Counted from the first letter of the stretch, positions 1 to 11,021 are shown. The stretch is DNA of 64,000 nucleotides from Enterobacter chengduensis (GCF_001984825.2 NZ_CP043318.1:2852001-2916000); one strand, 5' to 3'. Numbers and translations: made by a program. Notes: generated by a model not told the origin, from the sequence alone.

Positions 1-1486
1 CGGCTTTAGAGTACAGTTCTGTACGCTGTGCTTCGTCAGTGGTTTTCAGCGTGTCGCCAATCAGCTTGTCGAACGCCGGGCTCTTATAGTGAGCGGTGTT
101 GTTCGAGCTGTCGCTCAACATGGTGTTCAGGAAGGAGGTCGGTTCGTTATAGTCCGCACACCAGCCTGCACGCGCCACGTCAAAGGTGCCCTGATGACGG
201 CTGTCGAGGAAGGTTTTCCACTCCTGGTTCTCCAGCTTCACGTTCGCGCCCAGGTTCTTTTTCCAGATCGACGCGACGGCGATAGCCAGTTTTTTGTGCA
301 GGTCTGACGTGTTGTACAGCAGGCTGAAGGTCAGCGGCTTATCCGCGGTATAGCCCGCTTCGGCCAGCAGTTTCTTCGCTTCCGCGTTACGCTGTTCCTG
401 CGTCTGTTTGAACCAGTCTGGCTCGGTCAGTTTTGCGCCATCGGTATAAGGAGGGGTGTAGCTGTATGCCGGGAGATCGCCCTGGTTTTTCACCTTATTC
501 ACGATGATATCGCGATCCAGCGCCAGCTTCAGCGCGGTACGGACACGTACGTCGGTGAACGGTGCTTTCTGATTGTTGATTTCATAATAGTAGGTGCACA
601 GGTACGGATCGACGTGAACTTCTTTAGGGATCTCTTTTTTCAGTTTCTGGAACAGCTCAATCGGCATGTTGTTATAGGTCATGTCGATTTCACCGCTGCG
701 GTAGCGGTTGACGTCAGTCACTTCGGACGAAATTGGCAGGTAGGTAACCTGATTAATAACGGTTTTTGCGTTATCCCAATACTGCGGGTTACGGTCAAGC
801 ACCATACGTTCGTTGACCACCCAGTCTTTCAGCTTATAGGCACCGTTGGTCACGATATTGGCAGGCTGGGTCCATTTTTCACCAAATTTTTCTACGGCGG
901 ATTTTGGTACCGGGGAAACGGACGGGTGAACCAGCAGCTTATAGAAGTACGGAACAGGTTCGCTCAACGTCACTTCAAAGGTATTGGCATCGATCGCTTT
1001 CACGCCCAAATCGGTTACCGGTTTTTTGCCCGCGATGATGTCATCAATATTGGCAATATGGCCATATTGCAGGTAGCTCGCATACGGAGAGGCGGTGGTT
1101 GGATTCGCCAGACGCTGCCAGCTGTAAACGAAATCTTCAGCCGTGACCGGCGTACCGTCAGACCATTTCGCATCTTTGCGCAGATGGAAGGTCCAGACTT
1201 TGAAATCTTTGTTTTCCCATTTTTCTGCCACACCCGGTGCCGGGTGGCCGTCTACGTCAGTCACCAGCAGGCCTTCGAACAGGTCGCGGCTAACGTTAGA
1301 CTCAGGAACACCTTCAATTTTGTGCGGGTCAAGAGACTGAACTTCCGCACCGTTGTTACGCACCAGCGTCTGCTTCTCCGCCAGTTGAACACCTGCAGGA
1401 ACGTCCGCAGCCATTGCAGCGTTCCCCGCGATTAGCGCAGTTAAAATCCCCGCCGCTACCAGATTTTTTTTTGTGATGATGGACAT
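1..1486 (-). CDS. oppA: Oligopeptide ABC transporter periplasmic binding protein OppA, 3' end beyond window
   Basis: Periplasmic solute-binding protein that delivers oligopeptides to OppBCDF. The minus-strand frame opens with ATG at 1486 and runs 495 codons to the left edge without a stop; E. coli OppA is 543 residues, so about 48 C-terminal residues are missing. The N-terminus is a Sec signal peptide ending around AAMA/ADVPAG. The mature part follows OppA closely (LVRNNGAEVQSLDPHKIEG, DGHPAPGVAEKW; near the edge TDEAQRTELYSKA). A GGAG element and a C/A-rich ACCAACACA stretch precede the start; in E. coli the small RNA GcvB represses oppA through such a site, so the same control is likely but inferred. 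Confidence 0.96.
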   Translation of the reverse strand, partial: MSIITKKNLVAAGILTALIAGNAAMAADVPAGVQLAEKQTLVRNNGAEVQSLDPHKIEGVPESNVSRDLFEGLLVTDVDGHPAPGVAEKWENKDFKVWTFHLRKDAKWSDGTPVTAEDFVYSWQRLANPTTASPYASYLQYGHIANIDDIIAGKKPVTDLGVKAIDANTFEVTLSEPVPYFYKLLVHPSVSPVPKSAVEKFGEKWTQPANIVTNGAYKLKDWVVNERMVLDRNPQYWDNAKTVINQVTYLPISSEVTDVNRYRSGEIDMTYNNMPIELFQKLKKEIPKEVHVDPYLCTYYYEINNQKAPFTDVRVRTALKLALDRDIIVNKVKNQGDLPAYSYTPPYTDGAKLTEPDWFKQTQEQRNAEAKKLLAEAGYTADKPLTFSLLYNTSDLHKKLAIAVASIWKKNLGANVKLENQEWKTFLDSRHQGTFDVARAGWCADYNEPTSFLNTMLSDSSNNTAHYKSPAFDKLIGDTLKTTDEAQRTELYSKA

Positions 1487-2216
1487 TGTGTTGGTACTCC
1501 ACTCATTATAATGACTGGCCTTCGCCAGCTGTGTAATCCCCTGTTGGGGCCTGTACAGCGCAGGAGTTTTTTTTGCTGCTGTCAGGTTCTTCTTTTACTG
1601 CTTGCTATCACCGACTTTTTTATTACTGACCGCTCGTATGGCCGTCTTGCGTCGATTCTTCACAGGCCTCCCCTGTTTGAGACCTGCGCTGGATACCTGA
1701 GAAGAGAACCCTATGACAATAATTCTCATCTGCTTGTTTTATGCCGCAAAATAGTAGGCCGGAAAGTATCAAATGGCGTAAACGCGCGCCAATACATTTT
1801 GCAAATTTGTTAAGCAATTCTCTTTTACGGTGAGTACCGCATCGTTGAGGGCAGCCATGCCGGACATCAAACATCATTAAAAAAACATGATATTCAATAA
1901 GATAGAGAAAACTTTCTCTACGAGCGCGTCGCTGCGCTATCATCGAGTGATTTTGTACAAAAAATTAACAACTGGTTATTATTTAGCACATTCATCTAGG
2001 GGAATGTTGAAATTACTAATATCATTTCGGTTATCTCTCAGCAAGCCCCAGAGTATCATGTGAGTAAAATAACAGAGCGATTGAAGATTTTCTGCGCAGG
2101 CGATTTGAGAGGGAATTAATAACTTATTGAAATACAAGTAATGAACATTATTAGTAGAATTTATTATGACATGTGAGCATTTCAACTTTAGTTATAGGAT
2201 TTACTGATAATGACGT
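1487..2216. other. Long upstream region of oppA with no gene recognised
   Basis: About 730 bases between ychE and oppA. Short open frames on both strands have no recognisable protein, no good ribosome-binding site and no family pattern. A small hairpin (CTGGC-GAAG-GCCAG on the minus strand, about 1513-1526) lies just upstream of the oppA ribosome-binding site. The stretch presumably holds oppA promoters and leader; nothing else is visible to me. Confidence 0.5.
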
Positions 2217-2240
2217 AAAAAAACGGAGCCGCTGCTCCGT
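2217..2240 (-). terminator. Intrinsic terminator of ychE
   Basis: Read on the minus strand: ACGGAGC, loop AGCG, GCTCCGT, then a run of seven T. It sits just downstream of the ychE stop. Confidence 0.85.
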
Positions 2241-2256
2241 TCTTTCATACGAAATA

Positions 2257-2904
2257 TCAGTGCAGCAAACCGGGGAAAATGCTTTTAATACCCGTGACAA
2301 TGAATTCAATGCCTAATGCCATCAGCAGCAGACCCATGATACGCGTTATGACGTTAATACCGGTCTGGCCTAACAAGCGCACCAGCCAGGGGGCCATGCG
2401 GAATACGCCCCAACAGCAGAGCGCGAAAAGCGCAATGGCGACGGAAAAGCCAATCAGGTGCATCAGGCTATGGTAGCGCGTACCCCAGACAATGGTTGAA
2501 CTGATGGCACCAGGTCCGGCCATCAGCGGTAAAGCCAGCGGCACCACGCCAATACTTTCGCGGATAGCGGTTTCTGACTTCTCCTGCTTGTTCTGTTTAT
2601 CCTCACCCAGCTTACCGCTGATCATCGACATGGCGATGGTCACGACCAGGATCCCACCCGCGATGCGGAAAGAGTCAATTGAGATCCCGAAGATCTGAAG
2701 AATGGCGTCACCGAGAAAAAGCGAGGTGAGCAAGATGATGGCCACCGACAGGTTAGCGGTGAGGTTGGTTTTATTCCTGGCCGCCGCCGTCTGGTAACTC
2801 GTCATACTAATGAAGACAGGAATGATCCCCACCGGGTTGACCAGGGCAAACAAACCAATAAAAAATTTAAAATACGTTGGAAAATCAAAGAGCGTTTGGA
2901 TCAC
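2257..2904 (-). CDS. ychE: MarC/YchE family inner-membrane protein
   Basis: A 215-residue protein, the same length as E. coli YchE. Hydrophobic segments run from residue 10 to the C-terminus, about six in all (for example FFIGLFALVNPVGIIPVF and LGIEFIVTGI), separated by a basic/polar loop rich in Lys, Glu and Gln near the middle. This is the MarC family layout. Transport substrate and physiological role are not established for this family. It is a single gene followed by its own terminator and is divergent from adhE, so the 477-base gap to the right serves both promoters. Confidence 0.93.
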   Translation of the reverse strand: MIQTLFDFPTYFKFFIGLFALVNPVGIIPVFISMTSYQTAAARNKTNLTANLSVAIILLTSLFLGDAILQIFGISIDSFRIAGGILVVTIAMSMISGKLGEDKQNKQEKSETAIRESIGVVPLALPLMAGPGAISSTIVWGTRYHSLMHLIGFSVAIALFALCCWGVFRMAPWLVRLLGQTGINVITRIMGLLLMALGIEFIVTGIKSIFPGLLH

Positions 2905-3381
2905 GTTTTGCTCCGCTTATACACATGCCCTGGATTGACAATTTGTCGTGAGAAATCGCGCTGAAGATACCCTTTTTATCAGCACACTTCACTTGAAATC
3001 TGTACCAAAACGTTATCATTTCAGGATGTTAAACATATGTATAATCAATGATAGCGCCACTTCCAATACTTACTTAATTATTTAACACTGGAAAAATCAG
3101 CACAAAATAACCCTGCTGAAAGGTATCAGCTTGGGGGAAAATTGACACAGATCATGATTTTCGTACCCAGAAGTGAGTAATCTTGGTTACGCCCCCAGGG
3201 AGGTCACCTGAAAAAATGGATGATGCTAAGGTAAGGCTCTTTTAGTAAATTAGTGTGCCGACGCACAAAGTAACTCATTGTTTTACTTTGTGTTACGCAA
3301 GTCGTATCGGCTCTGTCTATACTGTGTGACGTATCGAGCGCTGGTTTACTAAAAGAGTTTAAACATTATCAGGAGAGCATT
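2905..3381. promoter_or_regulatory. ychE-adhE divergent control region
   Basis: 477 bases without a coding gene. E. coli adhE has a long untranslated leader whose processing affects translation, and the spacing here is compatible with that. A Cra-like palindrome lies within it (listed separately). The adhE start has a strong ribosome-binding site, AGGAGAG, eight bases ahead of ATG. Confidence 0.6.
3115..3130. promoter_or_regulatory. Candidate Cra (FruR) operator upstream of adhE
   Basis: GCTGAAAGGTATCAGC is an inverted repeat (GCTGA, six bases, TCAGC) that fits the Cra operator pattern built on GCTGAA..TTCAGC. Cra control of adhE is known in E. coli; binding here is inferred from the motif and position. 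Confidence 0.5.
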
Positions 3382-6060
3382 ATGGCTGTTACTAATATCG
3401 CTGAACTGAACGCCCTCGTCGAGCGCGTTAAAAAAGCCCAGCGTGAATATGCCAATTTCACCCAAGAACAGGTTGATAAAATCTTCCGCGCGGCCGCACT
3501 GGCTGCTGCAGATGCTCGAATCCCTCTCGCTAAAATGGCCGTTGCCGAATCCGGCATGGGTATTGTCGAAGATAAAGTGATCAAAAACCACTTTGCTTCC
3601 GAGTATATCTACAACGCCTATAAAGATGAGAAAACCTGTGGCGTGCTGTCCGAAGACGACACCTTCGGTACTATCACCATCGCTGAACCTATCGGTATCA
3701 TCTGCGGTATCGTTCCAACGACTAACCCAACGTCTACTGCAATCTTCAAATCACTGATTAGCCTGAAGACCCGTAACGCAATTATCTTCTCTCCACATCC
3801 GCGTGCGAAAGACGCAACCAACAAAGCTGCAGATATCGTCCTGCAAGCGGCTATCGCTGCGGGTGCACCAAAAGATCTGATTGGCTGGATCGACCAACCT
3901 TCCGTTGAGCTCTCCAATGCCCTGATGCATCACCCTGACATTAACCTGATTCTGGCGACCGGTGGTCCTGGCATGGTTAAAGCGGCATACAGCTCCGGTA
4001 AACCCGCTATCGGCGTGGGCGCAGGTAACACCCCTGTTGTCATCGACGAAACCGCTGACATCAAACGTGCCGTTGCATCTGTACTGATGTCTAAGACCTT
4101 CGATAACGGCGTAATCTGTGCATCTGAACAGTCTGTTGTTGTTGTCGACTCCGTATACGATGCCGTTCGCGAACGTTTCGCCAGCCACGGCGGCTACCTG
4201 CTGCAGGGCAAAGAGCTGAAAGCAGTTCAGGATATCATCCTGAAAAATGGCGCGCTGAACGCCGCTATCGTGGGTCAGCCAGCCTACAAAATTGCTGAAC
4301 TCGCCGGCTTTACCGTTCCGGCAACCACTAAGATCCTGATTGGTGAAGTGAACGTTGTCGACGAAAGCGAGCCGTTTGCACATGAAAAACTGTCTCCAAC
4401 GCTTGCCATGTACCGTGCTAAAGATTTCGAAGACGCGGTAGAGAAAGCCGAGAAGCTGGTTGCCATGGGCGGTATCGGTCACACATCATGTCTGTACACC
4501 GACCAGGATAACCAGCCAGAGCGTGTTGCCCACTTCGGTCAGATGATGAAAACTGCCCGTATCCTGATCAACACCCCTGCTTCTCAGGGTGGTATCGGTG
4601 ACCTGTACAACTTTAAACTCGCACCTTCCCTGACTCTGGGTTGTGGTTCCTGGGGTGGTAACTCCATCTCTGAAAACGTTGGTCCAAAACACCTGATCAA
4701 CAAGAAAACCGTTGCTAAGCGAGCTGAAAACATGTTGTGGCACAAACTTCCGAAATCTATCTACTTCCGCCGTGGCTCTCTGCCAATCGCGCTGGATGAA
4801 GTGATTACTGATGGCCACAAGCGTGCGCTCATCGTGACTGACCGTTTCCTGTTTAACAACGGCTACGCTGACCAGATCACCTCTGTGCTGAAAGCGGCTG
4901 GCGTTGAAACTGAAGTGTTCTTTGAAGTTGAAGCTGACCCTACCCTGAGCGTTGTGCGCAAAGGCGCTGAGCTGGCTAACTCCTTCAAACCAGATGTGAT
5001 TATTGCACTGGGTGGTGGTTCCCCAATGGACGCCGCGAAAATCATGTGGGTCATGTACGAGCATCCTGAAACCCACTTCGAAGAACTGGCGCTGCGCTTT
5101 ATGGACATCCGTAAACGTATCTACAAGTTCCCGAAAATGGGCGTAAAAGCGAAAATGATCGCGGTTACCACCACTTCCGGTACCGGTTCAGAAGTGACGC
5201 CATTCGCAGTGGTAACAGATGATGCAACCGGTCAGAAATACCCACTGGCTGACTATGCACTGACCCCAGACATGGCTATCGTTGATGCCAACCTGGTCAT
5301 GGAAATGCCTAAGTCACTGTGTGCATTCGGTGGTCTGGATGCGGTCACTCACGCCCTGGAAGCCTACGTTTCTGTACTGGCGTCTGAGTTCTCTGACGGT
5401 CAGGCTCTGCAGGCTCTGAAACTGCTGAAGGAAAACCTGCCAGCGTCCTACAACGAAGGGTCTAAAAACCCGGTAGCACGTGAACGTGTTCATAGTGCAG
5501 CAACCATCGCCGGTATCGCGTTTGCGAACGCCTTCCTGGGTGTTTGCCACTCTATGGCGCACAAGCTGGGTTCACAGTTCCACATTCCTCACGGTCTGGC
5601 GAACGCCCTGTTGATCAGCAACGTTATCCGTTATAACGCGAACGACAACCCAACCAAGCAGACGGCTTTCAGCCAGTACGACCGTCCGCAAGCGCGCCGT
5701 CGTTATGCTGAAATCGCTGACCACCTTGGTCTGAGCGCACCGGGCGACCGCACTGCTGCGAAGATTGAGAAACTGCTGGCATGGCTGGAAAGCCTGAAAG
5801 CTGAACTGGGTATTCCTAAATCTATCCGTGAAGCGGGCGTACAGGAAGCTGACTTCCTCGCTCACGTAGACAAGCTGTCTGAAGATGCATTCGATGACCA
5901 GTGTACCGGTGCTAACCCGCGCTACCCACTGATCTCCGAACTGAAACAGATCCTGCTGGATACCTACTACGGTCGTGAGTTCAAAGAAGGTGACGTTGCC
6001 GCTGTGAAAACAGAAGCCCCTGTCATCAAAGCTGACAAGAAAGCGAAGAAAAGCGCTTAA
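3382..6060 (+). CDS. adhE: Bifunctional acetaldehyde-CoA / alcohol dehydrogenase AdhE
   Basis: An 892-residue cytosolic fermentative enzyme that reduces acetyl-CoA to acetaldehyde and then ethanol, reoxidising two NADH; known to assemble into spirosome filaments. Residues 1-440 are the aldehyde dehydrogenase half, with catalytic Cys in [10 protein letters not shown]. From about residue 450 comes the iron-dependent alcohol dehydrogenase half, with [12 protein letters not shown] for NAD binding and metal-ligand histidines in [16 protein letters not shown]. The C-terminus is Lys/Ala-rich, as in E. coli (891 residues). Start fixed by AGGAGAG at the right spacing. Followed by its own terminator. 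Confidence 0.98.
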   Translation: MAVTNIAELNALVERVKKAQREYANFTQEQVDKIFRAAALAAADARIPLAKMAVAESGMGIVEDKVIKNHFASEYIYNAYKDEKTCGVLSEDDTFGTITIAEPIGIICGIVPTTNPTSTAIFKSLISLKTRNAIIFSPHPRAKDATNKAADIVLQAAIAAGAPKDLIGWIDQPSVELSNALMHHPDINLILATGGPGMVKAAYSSGKPAIGVGAGNTPVVIDETADIKRAVASVLMSKTFDNGVICASEQSVVVVDSVYDAVRERFASHGGYLLQGKELKAVQDIILKNGALNAAIVGQPAYKIAELAGFTVPATTKILIGEVNVVDESEPFAHEKLSPTLAMYRAKDFEDAVEKAEKLVAMGGIGHTSCLYTDQDNQPERVAHFGQMMKTARILINTPASQGGIGDLYNFKLAPSLTLGCGSWGGNSISENVGPKHLINKKTVAKRAENMLWHKLPKSIYFRRGSLPIALDEVITDGHKRALIVTDRFLFNNGYADQITSVLKAAGVETEVFFEVEADPTLSVVRKGAELANSFKPDVIIALGGGSPMDAAKIMWVMYEHPETHFEELALRFMDIRKRIYKFPKMGVKAKMIAVTTTSGTGSEVTPFAVVTDDATGQKYPLADYALTPDMAIVDANLVMEMPKSLCAFGGLDAVTHALEAYVSVLASEFSDGQALQALKLLKENLPASYNEGSKNPVARERVHSAATIAGIAFANAFLGVCHSMAHKLGSQFHIPHGLANALLISNVIRYNANDNPTKQTAFSQYDRPQARRRYAEIADHLGLSAPGDRTAAKIEKLLAWLESLKAELGIPKSIREAGVQEADFLAHVDKLSEDAFDDQCTGANPRYPLISELKQILLDTYYGREFKEGDVAAVKTEAPVIKADKKAKKSA

Positions 6061-6073
6061 TTGACAGCCAAAG

Positions 6074-6102
6074 AAAAACCCGCCTTTATGGCGGGTTTTT
6101 TT
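6074..6102 (+). terminator. Intrinsic terminator of adhE
   Basis: AACCCGCC, loop TTTAT, GGCGGGTT and a run of seven T, directly after the adhE stop. The A-run on the other side means it may also serve tdk on the opposite strand. Confidence 0.9.
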
Positions 6103-6125
6103 ATGTCTGAATAACTGAGCTGACG

Positions 6126-6740
6126 TTATTGCCTGTTATCGTGCTGAATGGCCGTCAGAGAGCCTACAGACAACGCTTCCTTATAATGCTTACGACAGAC
6201 CGATACGTAGCGTTCATTGCCGCCTATGACCACCTGCTCACCATCTGCATAGGGTTTTCCGGCCTGATCGAGACGAAGCACCATACTGGCTTTACGACCG
6301 CAGAAGCAGATTGTTTTGAGTTCGACAAGTTTATCAGACCAGGCGAGCAAATACTGGCTCCCGGCAAAAAGCTCACCGCGGAAATCCGTGCGCAGCCCGT
6401 AACAAAGTACGGGAATATCAAGCTCATCAACCACCTCAGAAAGGGCATGAACCTGTTCGCGCGTCAGAAACTGGCTCTCATCGACCAGAACACAGTGAAT
6501 AGGCTTTGCAGCATGTTCTGTGCGAATGTCTTCAAACAGATCGGTTTTCGGGTTAAACAGCCTGGCAGGCGACGAGAGCCCTATTCTGGAGCTCACCTTC
6601 CCTGCGCCAAAGCGATCGTCAATTTCAGCCGTATAAACAACGGTGCGCATCCCTCGTTCCTGGTAATTGTACGAGGATTGCAGCAGTGCGGTGGATTTAC
6701 CGGCATTCATCGCCGAATAGTAGAAATAAAGTTGTGCCAT
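6126..6740 (-). CDS. tdk: Thymidine kinase Tdk
   Basis: A 204-residue salvage kinase that phosphorylates thymidine with ATP. The P-loop [11 protein letters not shown] is at residues 8-18, the DESQF motif that couples nucleotide binding is near 90, and the zinc-binding cysteines are in CFCGRKA and VCRKH. Length matches the E. coli enzyme (205). The frame is open upstream, but ATG at 6740 is chosen because [16 protein letters not shown] is the conserved N-terminus. The ribosome-binding site there is weak. Convergent with adhE. Confidence 0.95.
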   Translation of the reverse strand: MAQLYFYYSAMNAGKSTALLQSSYNYQERGMRTVVYTAEIDDRFGAGKVSSRIGLSSPARLFNPKTDLFEDIRTEHAAKPIHCVLVDESQFLTREQVHALSEVVDELDIPVLCYGLRTDFRGELFAGSQYLLAWSDKLVELKTICFCGRKASMVLRLDQAGKPYADGEQVVIGGNERYVSVCRKHYKEALSVGSLTAIQHDNRQ

Positions 6741-7216
6741 TGGCCGTAAAACCCTAATCAATGTGTAATATTCCCGATGAGTCATTGTACCATATTTTGT
6801 CCGGTCATCAGCGATATGGCGCACAGAGGGTGCGGTTCAGCGCGGAGTTCGGAACCGTCTGCTAACGAAAATAGTCCGTTAAAACATGAAGTAAACGCAT
6901 TCAGCCAGGCCAATATGTTATATGTTCAGCCAGACATAACACTTCTTTTTATAGTGGAATCACCATTCATTAAAATTCACCATTTATTAACTATTTCAGC
7001 GTTTACATCGCGGGCGGGAACTAATACAAAAGGCTGATATTTATCCGTCGCAACTATAATTCCTGCGGTAAATGTCACAAAAAAAAGATGCAATCGACCG
7101 GGTTAAGCAGGTTTACGTGATAACAAGCGAGACTGTCGGAGGATGAAATTTAAGTTAGCGTAATTAATAATAGTGCCATTATTTAGTATTTTTTGAATTC
7201 CTTACATTCCTGGCTA
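6741..7216. other. tdk-hns divergent intergenic region, A+T-rich
   Basis: Roughly 480 bases without a recognisable gene. Frequent A and T runs suggest curved DNA of the kind that lets H-NS repress its own promoter in E. coli. No open frame here has a good start or a family match. Confidence 0.5.
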
Positions 7217-7245
7217 TTGCACATCTGAATTTATGGCTCTATTAT
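7217..7245 (+). promoter_or_regulatory. Sigma-70 promoter of hns
   Basis: TTGCAC at 7217-7222 and TATTAT at 7240-7245, separated by exactly 17 bases, about 45 bases ahead of the hns start. The layout agrees with the E. coli hns promoter. Confidence 0.75.
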
Positions 7246-7289
7246 TAGGTCAACAAACCACCCCCCATTATAAGTTTGAGATTACTACA

Positions 7290-7703
7290 ATGAGCGAAGC
7301 ACTTAAAATTCTGAACAACATCCGTACTCTTCGTGCGCAGGCAAGAGAATGCACCCTCGAAACGCTTGAAGAAATGCTGGAAAAATTAGAAGTTGTAGTT
7401 AATGAACGTCGCGAAGAAGAAAGCGCTGCTGCTGCTGAAATCGAAGAGCGTACTCGTAAACTGCAGCAGTACCGTGAAATGCTGATTGCTGATGGTATCG
7501 ATCCAAATGAATTGCTGAACAGCATGGCTGCAGCTAAAACCGGTACCAAAGCCAAGCGTGCTGCTCGTCCTGCTAAATATAGCTACGTTGACGAGAACGG
7601 CGAAACTAAAACCTGGACTGGCCAGGGTCGCACTCCTGCTGTTATCAAGAAAGCCATGGATGAGCAAGGTAAACAGCTGGATGATTTCCTGATCAAGGAC
7701 TAA
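7290..7703 (+). CDS. hns: Nucleoid-structuring protein H-NS
   Basis: A 137-residue DNA-binding protein that oligomerises along A+T-rich DNA and silences genes, especially acquired ones. Residues 1-65 are the coiled-coil dimerisation region ([18 protein letters not shown]...). A linker rich in Lys and Ala follows. The C-terminal DNA-binding domain begins at about residue 93 and carries the AT-hook-like loop [12 protein letters not shown] at 7290 gives the E. coli length and N-terminus; an upstream in-frame ATG would add 19 unrelated residues. Its own terminator follows. Confidence 0.98.
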   Translation: MSEALKILNNIRTLRAQARECTLETLEEMLEKLEVVVNERREEESAAAAEIEERTRKLQQYREMLIADGIDPNELLNSMAAAKTGTKAKRAARPAKYSYVDENGETKTWTGQGRTPAVIKKAMDEQGKQLDDFLIKD

Positions 7704-7719
7704 TCACGCCACATTCAGA

Positions 7720-7748
7720 AAAATCCCGCGTAATGCGGGATTTTTTTT
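7720..7748 (+). terminator. Intrinsic terminator of hns
   Basis: ATCCCGC, loop GTAAT, GCGGGAT followed by eight T. Confidence 0.9.
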
Positions 7749-7852
7749 AACCAAAATTTATCGCAAGCATCCCCTTACATTCTGTCATGAGGCGTTATTC
7801 GGTGTTTTCAAAACGCTTACAATCCAGAGGGCTACCGGCGTGTGATGGGCAT

Positions 7853-7884
7853 AAAAAAACCGGTGGGCATCGCCTCACCGGTTT
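7853..7884 (-). terminator. Intrinsic terminator of galU
   Basis: On the minus strand, AACCGGTGAGGCGATGCCCA closes as AACCGGTG/CACCGGTT and is followed by seven T. Confidence 0.85.
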
Positions 7885-7904
7885 AGAACATTTGCAGCCG
7901 TGGC

Positions 7905-8813
7905 TTATTTCTTAATACCTACGCTCTCTTTGAGCCAGGTTTTAAATTCTTCACCAAGGGTATTGTGGCGAATACCATATTCGACAAACGCCTGCATATA
8001 ACCCAGCTTATTACCGCAGTCATGGCTCTTACCTTTCATATGGTAAGCCTCAACGGTCTCTTTCTCGATCAACATATCGATAGCATCGGTCAGCTGGATC
8101 TCATCACCCGCTCCTGGAGGCGTTTTCGCCAGCAGAGGCCAGATTTCAGCGCTCAGGACGTAGCGACCTACAACGGCCAGGTTAGAAGGGGCTACGTCGG
8201 CTTTAGGCTTCTCTACCACGCCAACCATAGGTACGCTTTCGCCCGGCTCAAGGTTAACGCCTTTGCAGTCAACCACGCCGTATGCCGTTACGTCCTCAAC
8301 AGGCTCAACCATAATCTGGCTGCTACCGGTTTCGTCGAAACGTTTGATCATCTCAGCCAGGTTATCCTGAGAAAGATCGGATTCGTATTCGTCCAGAATA
8401 ACGTCAGGCAGAATGACCGCGACGGGCTCATCACCCACAACAGGATGTGCACACATAACTGCGTGGCCCAGACCTTTAGCCAGTCCCTGACGAACCTGCA
8501 TAATGGTTACGTGTGGAGGGCAAATAGACTGAACTTCTTCTAACAGCTGACGCTTAACGCGTTTTTCCAGCATGGCTTCAAGTTCAAAGCTTGTATCGAA
8601 ATGGTTTTCGATAGAGTTTTTTGATGAATGCGTAACCAGCACAATTTCCGTAATGCCAGCTGCGATACATTCATTAACGACATACTGGATTAACGGTTTA
8701 TCAACCAGAGGCAGCATCTCTTTAGGAATCGCCTTAGTTGCTGGTAACATCCTGGTCCCCAATCCCGCTACCGGGATGACGGCCTTTCTGACTTTCGAAT
8801 TTAGGGCAGCCAT
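7905..8813 (-). CDS. galU: UTP-glucose-1-phosphate uridylyltransferase GalU
   Basis: A 302-residue cytosolic enzyme that makes UDP-glucose from UTP and glucose-1-phosphate. The product feeds lipopolysaccharide core, galactose metabolism, trehalose and osmoregulated glucans. The nucleotidyltransferase signature [18 protein letters not shown] is near the N-terminus, followed by the sugar-binding region [19 protein letters not shown] around residue 200. Length equals that of E. coli GalU. A good AGGAG-type site precedes ATG at 8813. Convergent with hns. Confidence 0.97.
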   Translation of the reverse strand: MAALNSKVRKAVIPVAGLGTRMLPATKAIPKEMLPLVDKPLIQYVVNECIAAGITEIVLVTHSSKNSIENHFDTSFELEAMLEKRVKRQLLEEVQSICPPHVTIMQVRQGLAKGLGHAVMCAHPVVGDEPVAVILPDVILDEYESDLSQDNLAEMIKRFDETGSSQIMVEPVEDVTAYGVVDCKGVNLEPGESVPMVGVVEKPKADVAPSNLAVVGRYVLSAEIWPLLAKTPPGAGDEIQLTDAIDMLIEKETVEAYHMKGKSHDCGNKLGYMQAFVEYGIRHNTLGEEFKTWLKESVGIKK

Positions 8814-9013
8814 TCAAATTCTCCTGAGCTGTTCAAGTTTTGAACTTTTATGCAATAAATAACGCGTTGAGTATATCAGCCTCGCCCCGCAGTCCGGGTC
8901 CGAAAAGAACGCGTTGCCGATCAATTAGGACAAATACGCATGAAACTGGGCAGCGATAGTAGCACTCCCCGTAAATCACAGGTAAAGCAATCTTAAAATT
9001 AAGATCCAATTGC

Positions 9014-10027
9014 TTATTCCGTGGACAACATTAAGCGTAACCTTCCCCCGGCGCCCCAAATTTGGCACTGCCAGGAGGAACAGCGGTGGCTAATTTGATT
9101 AAGGTAAGCCGTTCCCAGTGTTCCAAGGGGCACACCGTTACTCACCTGAATATGGTGTTCACCGGTATTCAGTGATGCATTGAGACCCGCTGAAACGAGG
9201 ATCAGATTTTTTAAACCGCTGTGGTAATAGCCAACCAATAGCGGGAACTGTCCCGGCAAATTGGCCTGGCGAAAAAGCTGGTTAACCTGTTTGAGTAAAC
9301 TGCCTAACTCCGGCAGCCGCTGTCCCTGATGGGATAACTGTTCCTGCAGCAAACCATTAAATAACGCACGAAGAAGTAAGGCGGCTAATACACCGTTATC
9401 CCCCGCCCGCGTCACGTCCACAGAATAAAACGCGAGGTCGGAATCCGAAAGAGGTGCGATATCCAGCACCAGTCCAGGCTGATCGGCCGCCACCAGCTGG
9501 CGATAATTTACGCGACAGTGTGAAATAGTCTGCTGTACGGGCGGCTGGAGTTCTTGCAACAGTTTCGCTGCGGCAGGCGGATTACTCACCAGGGCATCCC
9601 AGTCCTGGAAAAGACGCTCCTCTTCCTCAACACGGGAATTAAACATATTGGGATAAAGGCACGCTAAAACCGTTTCACGTAGCCGGTTCAGATCCTTAAC
9701 CGGCTTAAGCAGAATATCCTGAACGCCAAGACGCAACGCTTTGGCGATATCCGCCATATTCTCTGTGGCAGAAATCACCAGAATCGGCATCTGAATGCCT
9801 TCGTTACGCAGATGTTCAACCAGCTTCAGTCCATTCATGCGCGGCATCGCAATATCGCAGATCATCAAATCGGGCGTAATGCCGATCATTTTTTCCAGCG
9901 CGTCGATGCCATCTTCAGCCAGTGAAGTGATTGCTCCCAGCGAGGATAACCACGAATCCAGTAGCGATCGGAAAACGGGCTCGTCTTCAACAATCAAAAT
10001 GTGTTTTCCGGCCAATGGCTGCGTCAT
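9014..10027 (-). CDS. rssB: RpoS recognition adaptor RssB (response regulator)
   Basis: A 337-residue response regulator that delivers sigma-S to ClpXP for degradation. The receiver domain (residues about 9-125) carries acidic residues E14/D15, phosphoacceptor D58 (CDIAMPRMNG) and K108-region LLKPVK. The C-terminal half is the degenerate PP2C-like effector domain. The start matches E. coli RssB (337). Activity is normally countered by Ira anti-adaptors; none is encoded in this window. Downstream of rssA on the same strand with a 91-base gap. Confidence 0.96.
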   Translation of the reverse strand: MTQPLAGKHILIVEDEPVFRSLLDSWLSSLGAITSLAEDGIDALEKMIGITPDLMICDIAMPRMNGLKLVEHLRNEGIQMPILVISATENMADIAKALRLGVQDILLKPVKDLNRLRETVLACLYPNMFNSRVEEEERLFQDWDALVSNPPAAAKLLQELQPPVQQTISHCRVNYRQLVAADQPGLVLDIAPLSDSDLAFYSVDVTRAGDNGVLAALLLRALFNGLLQEQLSHQGQRLPELGSLLKQVNQLFRQANLPGQFPLLVGYYHSGLKNLILVSAGLNASLNTGEHHIQVSNGVPLGTLGTAYLNQISHRCSSWQCQIWGAGGRLRLMLSTE

Positions 10028-10118
10028 GGTTCCTCCCCTGGCTGACAGTAACTAAATAGTGGCATGCGATCGGCACTATCGCCTGTCAGATTTTGCTGAA
10101 GTAATCAAAAAAAGGTGC

Positions 10119-11021
10119 TCAACGTGCTGCTTGCACAAAAGGCAACAGTTCGTCCATTTTCTTTTCGACGGCTAACGAGCCCGCTGCGATGGCGGCCTCA
10201 GCCCGATGGAAATCAAGGGTAGATATTTGCGGACAGTAAGGCTGAATAAGAATATCTGGCGGGTCGCCCGCCATGCGATTGCGCTTAAGGCGATTCTCCA
10301 GCACTTGGATTGACGTGGTCATGATTTCCATCGCCGTCGGCGCGGCAACCGAGCGACGTGCGGCCATACGCCCGATTCTGCCGCGCAGGCGCTCGTGCCA
10401 GGCCAGCTTCTCGCCCTCGGTATCTTCGCTCTGGAGATTGACCGGCATAAGGTCCTGTTGCATCAGGTGGGCATCGTGCTGCAGGTCGACGGCAATGACA
10501 ATATCCGCCCCCATTGCACGGGTCAGAGAGATGGGAACCGGATTTACCACACCACCGTCGACAAGCCAGTAGCCGTTGTGGGGGACAGGCGCCATGAGCC
10601 CCGGAATACTGCAGGAGGCCCGCACGGCAAGATGGATATCCCCTTCGGTCAGCCAGAGTTCGCGTCCCGTGCTGAGGTTCGTCGCGACGGCGCCGAAGGG
10701 CAACTGGCAATCAGTGAAGTTTTCGAGAGGCATAACCTGGCGGAACTGGTTAAAGACGCGTTCGCCGCGTAATAGTCCACCACGCTGCCATGAGAGATCC
10801 ATTAGACGCAGCACGTCCCAGTAACTGAAGGAGCGCACCCACGTCTCAAGCTCCGGAAGCTTCCCGCACGCGTAGGCGGAGCCGACAAGCGATCCTATTG
10901 AGCATCCTGCGACAATATCTACGTTAATGCCCATCTTGTTTAAGGCATTGATCACGCCGATGTGTGACCATCCGCGGGCTGCTCCTGAGCCCAGCGCCAG
11001 TCCAATTTTAACCTTTCTCAT
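10119..11021 (-). CDS. rssA: Patatin-like phospholipase family protein RssA
   Basis: A 300-residue patatin-fold protein. The oxyanion-hole stretch GSGAARGW is at residues 11-18, the nucleophile elbow GCSIG near 44, and the partner aspartate in DGGVVNP. These are the catalytic dyad elements of patatin-like lipases. Physiological substrate unknown; it is named for its position next to rssB. An upstream extension in frame is discarded because MRKVKIGLALGSG is the conserved N-terminus and matches the E. coli length (301). Confidence 0.94.
   Translation of the reverse strand: MRKVKIGLALGSGAARGWSHIGVINALNKMGINVDIVAGCSIGSLVGSAYACGKLPELETWVRSFSYWDVLRLMDLSWQRGGLLRGERVFNQFRQVMPLENFTDCQLPFGAVATNLSTGRELWLTEGDIHLAVRASCSIPGLMAPVPHNGYWLVDGGVVNPVPISLTRAMGADIVIAVDLQHDAHLMQQDLMPVNLQSEDTEGEKLAWHERLRGRIGRMAARRSVAAPTAMEIMTTSIQVLENRLKRNRMAGDPPDILIQPYCPQISTLDFHRAEAAIAAGSLAVEKKMDELLPFVQAAR

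Noticed and set aside
1511..1943. Short overlapping frames on both strands upstream of oppA
   Set aside because: No start signal or recognisable protein; lies in the oppA leader and promoter region.
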